NCBI RefSeq assembly: GCF_007988945.1
Contig: NZ_BJVC01000005.1
Coordinates: 62,001 to 126,000 of the forward strand
DNA: 64,000 bases
DNA from: Swaminathania salitolerans
GTDB taxonomy: Bacteria > Pseudomonadota > Alphaproteobacteria > Acetobacterales > Acetobacteraceae
Direction: 5' to 3'
Part shown: positions 62,643-64,000 of the stretch, in pieces
Layout of the letters: each line of letters opens with the position of its first letter
Position numbering within the stretch: the stretch's first letter is position 1
The notes under the pieces: model-generated
Told to the model about the DNA's origin: nothing
The model's database searches: none
What the model saw: the letters and a program-made list of their open reading frames with translations, nothing else
Program-made: the position numbers and the translations under genes

Positions 62643-63551
62643 ATGCCGCTGACACCAGAACAACGCGCCGAGATCGACGCCTCCCGCCTCACGCCATCCC
62701 AGACGAGCCGGCCGACCGTGCCTGCCCTGGAGGCGATTCTCTTCACCCCCACCGAACTGCTCGACCATGGATTCGTCCGTGTCGTCGATTACATGGGCGA
62801 TGACGGGGCCATCGTGCAGGCTGCGCGCGTTTCCTACGGGCGCGGCACCAAGAAGGTTTCCGAGGATACGGGGCTGATCCGCTATCTGATGCGCCATCGC
62901 CATTCGACACCGTTCGAGATGTGCGAGATCAAGTTCCATGTGAAGCTGCCCGTATTCGTGGCACGTCAGTGGATTCGCCATCGCATGGCGAATGTGAACG
63001 AATATTCGGCGCGCTATTCGATTCTGGACCGCGAATTCTATCTGCCCGATCCCCAGCAGGTATCGGCGCAGAGCGTGTCGAACCGTCAGGGCCGCGCCGG
63101 GGCGCTCTCTCCCGAAAAGGCGGCCGAAGTGCTCGACCTGCTGCGTCAGGACGCCGCGCGCTGCTACGATCATTACGAGACGATGCTCGATCCCGAGGGG
63201 TATGGGCTTGCGCGCGAACTCGCACGCATGAACCTGACCCTCAATACCTACACGCAGTGGTACTGGAAGATCGATCTCCATAATCTGCTGCATTTCCTCA
63301 GCCTGCGCGCCGACAGCCATGCCCAGTACGAGATCCGTGTCTATGCCGAGGCCATGCTCGACATCCTGCGCGCCTGGGTGCCCATTACTGCACAGGCGTT
63401 CGAGGATTACCGTCTGGGGGCCTTCACCTTCTCATCGGGGATGATGTCGGTGTTGCGGCGTCAGCTCGCAGGGGAGACGGTTCTTCAGTCGGAATCCGGC
63501 CTGAGCAAGCGGGAATGGGACGAAATGCAGGCCGCCCTGTCGCGGGGATAG
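62643..63551 (+). CDS. thyX: FAD-dependent thymidylate synthase
   Basis: A 302-residue flavin enzyme methylating dUMP to dTMP with methylene-THF and NADPH. The ThyX signature RHR-x7-S is intact ([15 protein letters not shown], about 115-129). [20 protein letters not shown] and the C-terminal [19 protein letters not shown] are typical. No thyA is seen in the window. A small membrane-protein gene starts 4 bp after its stop codon. Confidence 0.96.
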   Translation: MPLTPEQRAEIDASRLTPSQTSRPTVPALEAILFTPTELLDHGFVRVVDYMGDDGAIVQAARVSYGRGTKKVSEDTGLIRYLMRHRHSTPFEMCEIKFHVKLPVFVARQWIRHRMANVNEYSARYSILDREFYLPDPQQVSAQSVSNRQGRAGALSPEKAAEVLDLLRQDAARCYDHYETMLDPEGYGLARELARMNLTLNTYTQWYWKIDLHNLLHFLSLRADSHAQYEIRVYAEAMLDILRAWVPITAQAFEDYRLGAFTFSSGMMSVLRRQLAGETVLQSESGLSKREWDEMQAALSRG

Positions 63552-63555
63552 GCGC

Positions 63556-63795
63556 ATGACCGATCTGAGGCAGATCATGGCGGACGGTGTTCCCGATCGT
63601 GCGCCGCCTCCGCGCCTGCCGCCCATCCTGCCCTGGGCGCTGGTGGCTGTGGTTCTGATCGCGATCTCGCTCTCAATTCATTTCTTCTGGCCCGTTCCGT
63701 CTTCCGAACCTCTGGCGGAATGCCCGCCGGGTGGTGAGGCGGCGCAAACCGCCTGCATCCGTCACGAGCCGGACAAGCCAAGCCATCCGGGGTGA
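63556..63795 (+). CDS. Small single-pass membrane protein, unknown
   Basis: A 79-residue protein with a Pro-rich start, one membrane helix (about 26-46; WALVAVVLIAISLSIHFFW) and a short tail with two cysteines. No family recognised. It starts 4 bp after thyX and is probably co-transcribed. Its last 34 bp overlap the end of a convergent gene. Confidence 0.55.
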   Translation: MTDLRQIMADGVPDRAPPPRLPPILPWALVAVVLIAISLSIHFFWPVPSSEPLAECPPGGEAAQTACIRHEPDKPSHPG

Positions 63796-64000
63796 CGGGC
63801 TTCCATCCAGGCGAGGATCCGGCCGCTCAGCCGTCGCAGGAAGGGGATATCCTCCGACAGGAGGAAAAACCCCAGAGGCAGCATCCAGAGGCCCAGAACC
63901 GGAAGAAAGGCCAGGCAACCGCCCAGCAGGAAGAGAATGCCGGCAGGAATACGCAACCAGGCCCGGCCGGGGGCGAGCAGCCAGCGCGTGGCACGCTGAA
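63762..64000 (-). CDS. Small membrane protein, PGPGW-like (5' end beyond window)
   Basis: The frame stays open to the window edge, so the start may lie outside; 78 residues are visible. One or two hydrophobic segments (RIPAGILFLLGGCLAFLPVLG and LWMLPLGFFLL) are followed by SEDIPFLRRLSGRILAWME. This layout resembles the short PGPGW-type putative transmembrane proteins of proteobacteria; the match is by eye. Function unknown. Confidence 0.55.
   Translation of the reverse strand, partial: QRATRWLLAPGRAWLRIPAGILFLLGGCLAFLPVLGLWMLPLGFFLLSEDIPFLRRLSGRILAWMEARHPGWLGLSGS

Noticed and set aside
62225-63320. Minus-strand frames over the region between sspB and thyX
   Set aside because: They cover the tmRNA gene and the antisense of thyX.

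Overview
The window looks like the chromosome of an acetic acid bacterium (Alphaproteobacteria, Acetobacteraceae; the genus cannot be fixed from the sequence alone). The base composition is GC-rich. The tmRNA is the permuted two-piece type of alphaproteobacteria, with SspB next to it. Two Hint-domain proteins of a kind common in acetic acid bacteria are present, with an OprB-type sugar porin, a periplasmic mutarotase, ThyX, and a housekeeping set of alphaproteobacterial type (ArgC type 2, HisZ, SerC of the short divergent family). About 57 protein genes, two tRNAs and one tmRNA can be supported. No IS element, prophage, CRISPR array or rRNA was seen.

Layout. 1-7163: the end of an autotransporter-heptosyltransferase gene, mazG, a secreted methyltransferase-like protein, an amino-acid permease, argC and a PAS-GGDEF-EAL protein. 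7348-11278: tRNA-Leu(CAA), then the serC-hisZ-purA operon ending in a clear terminator. 11304-18414: ahpF/ahpC, a beta-hydroxyacid dehydrogenase, rpoH with a CPBP protease-like gene behind it, and rluD. 18467-25964: an ArsR/old-yellow-enzyme pair, an outer-membrane barrel, a YdcF-like protein, metH and a small hypothetical.

26134-37134 is the main accessory locus. It holds a type I secretion ABC exporter and its HlyD adaptor, a Sel1-repeat protein, a 998-aa glycosyltransferase fusion, a protein with ChW-like repeats and a GT4 glycosyltransferase. It reads as export plus glycosylation of a surface product. Two signal-less Hint-domain proteins (40399-42276 and 50572-52029) share a C-terminal module and are plausible, unproven cargo. 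Porin oprB, ppa and a SelW-like gene separate the locus from the first Hint gene. A gene-free stretch of about 1 kb lies between the first Hint gene and a CAU-anticodon tRNA.

43271-64000 is mostly housekeeping: ettA, a GNAT enzyme, mlaA-mlaC, galM, a djlA-like gene, a DUF188 gene, the queA-tgt-queG-RHH operon, a LysR/azoR/YceI group, a VOC protein, an AbrB-like membrane protein plus isochorismatase-fold pair with a divergent TetR gene, sspB, ssrA, thyX and two small membrane proteins.

One feature recurs across the window: perfect or near-perfect tandem repeats of 12-18 bp, very often 15 bp. They lie in intergenic spacers and, in frame, inside coding linkers and a signal peptide.
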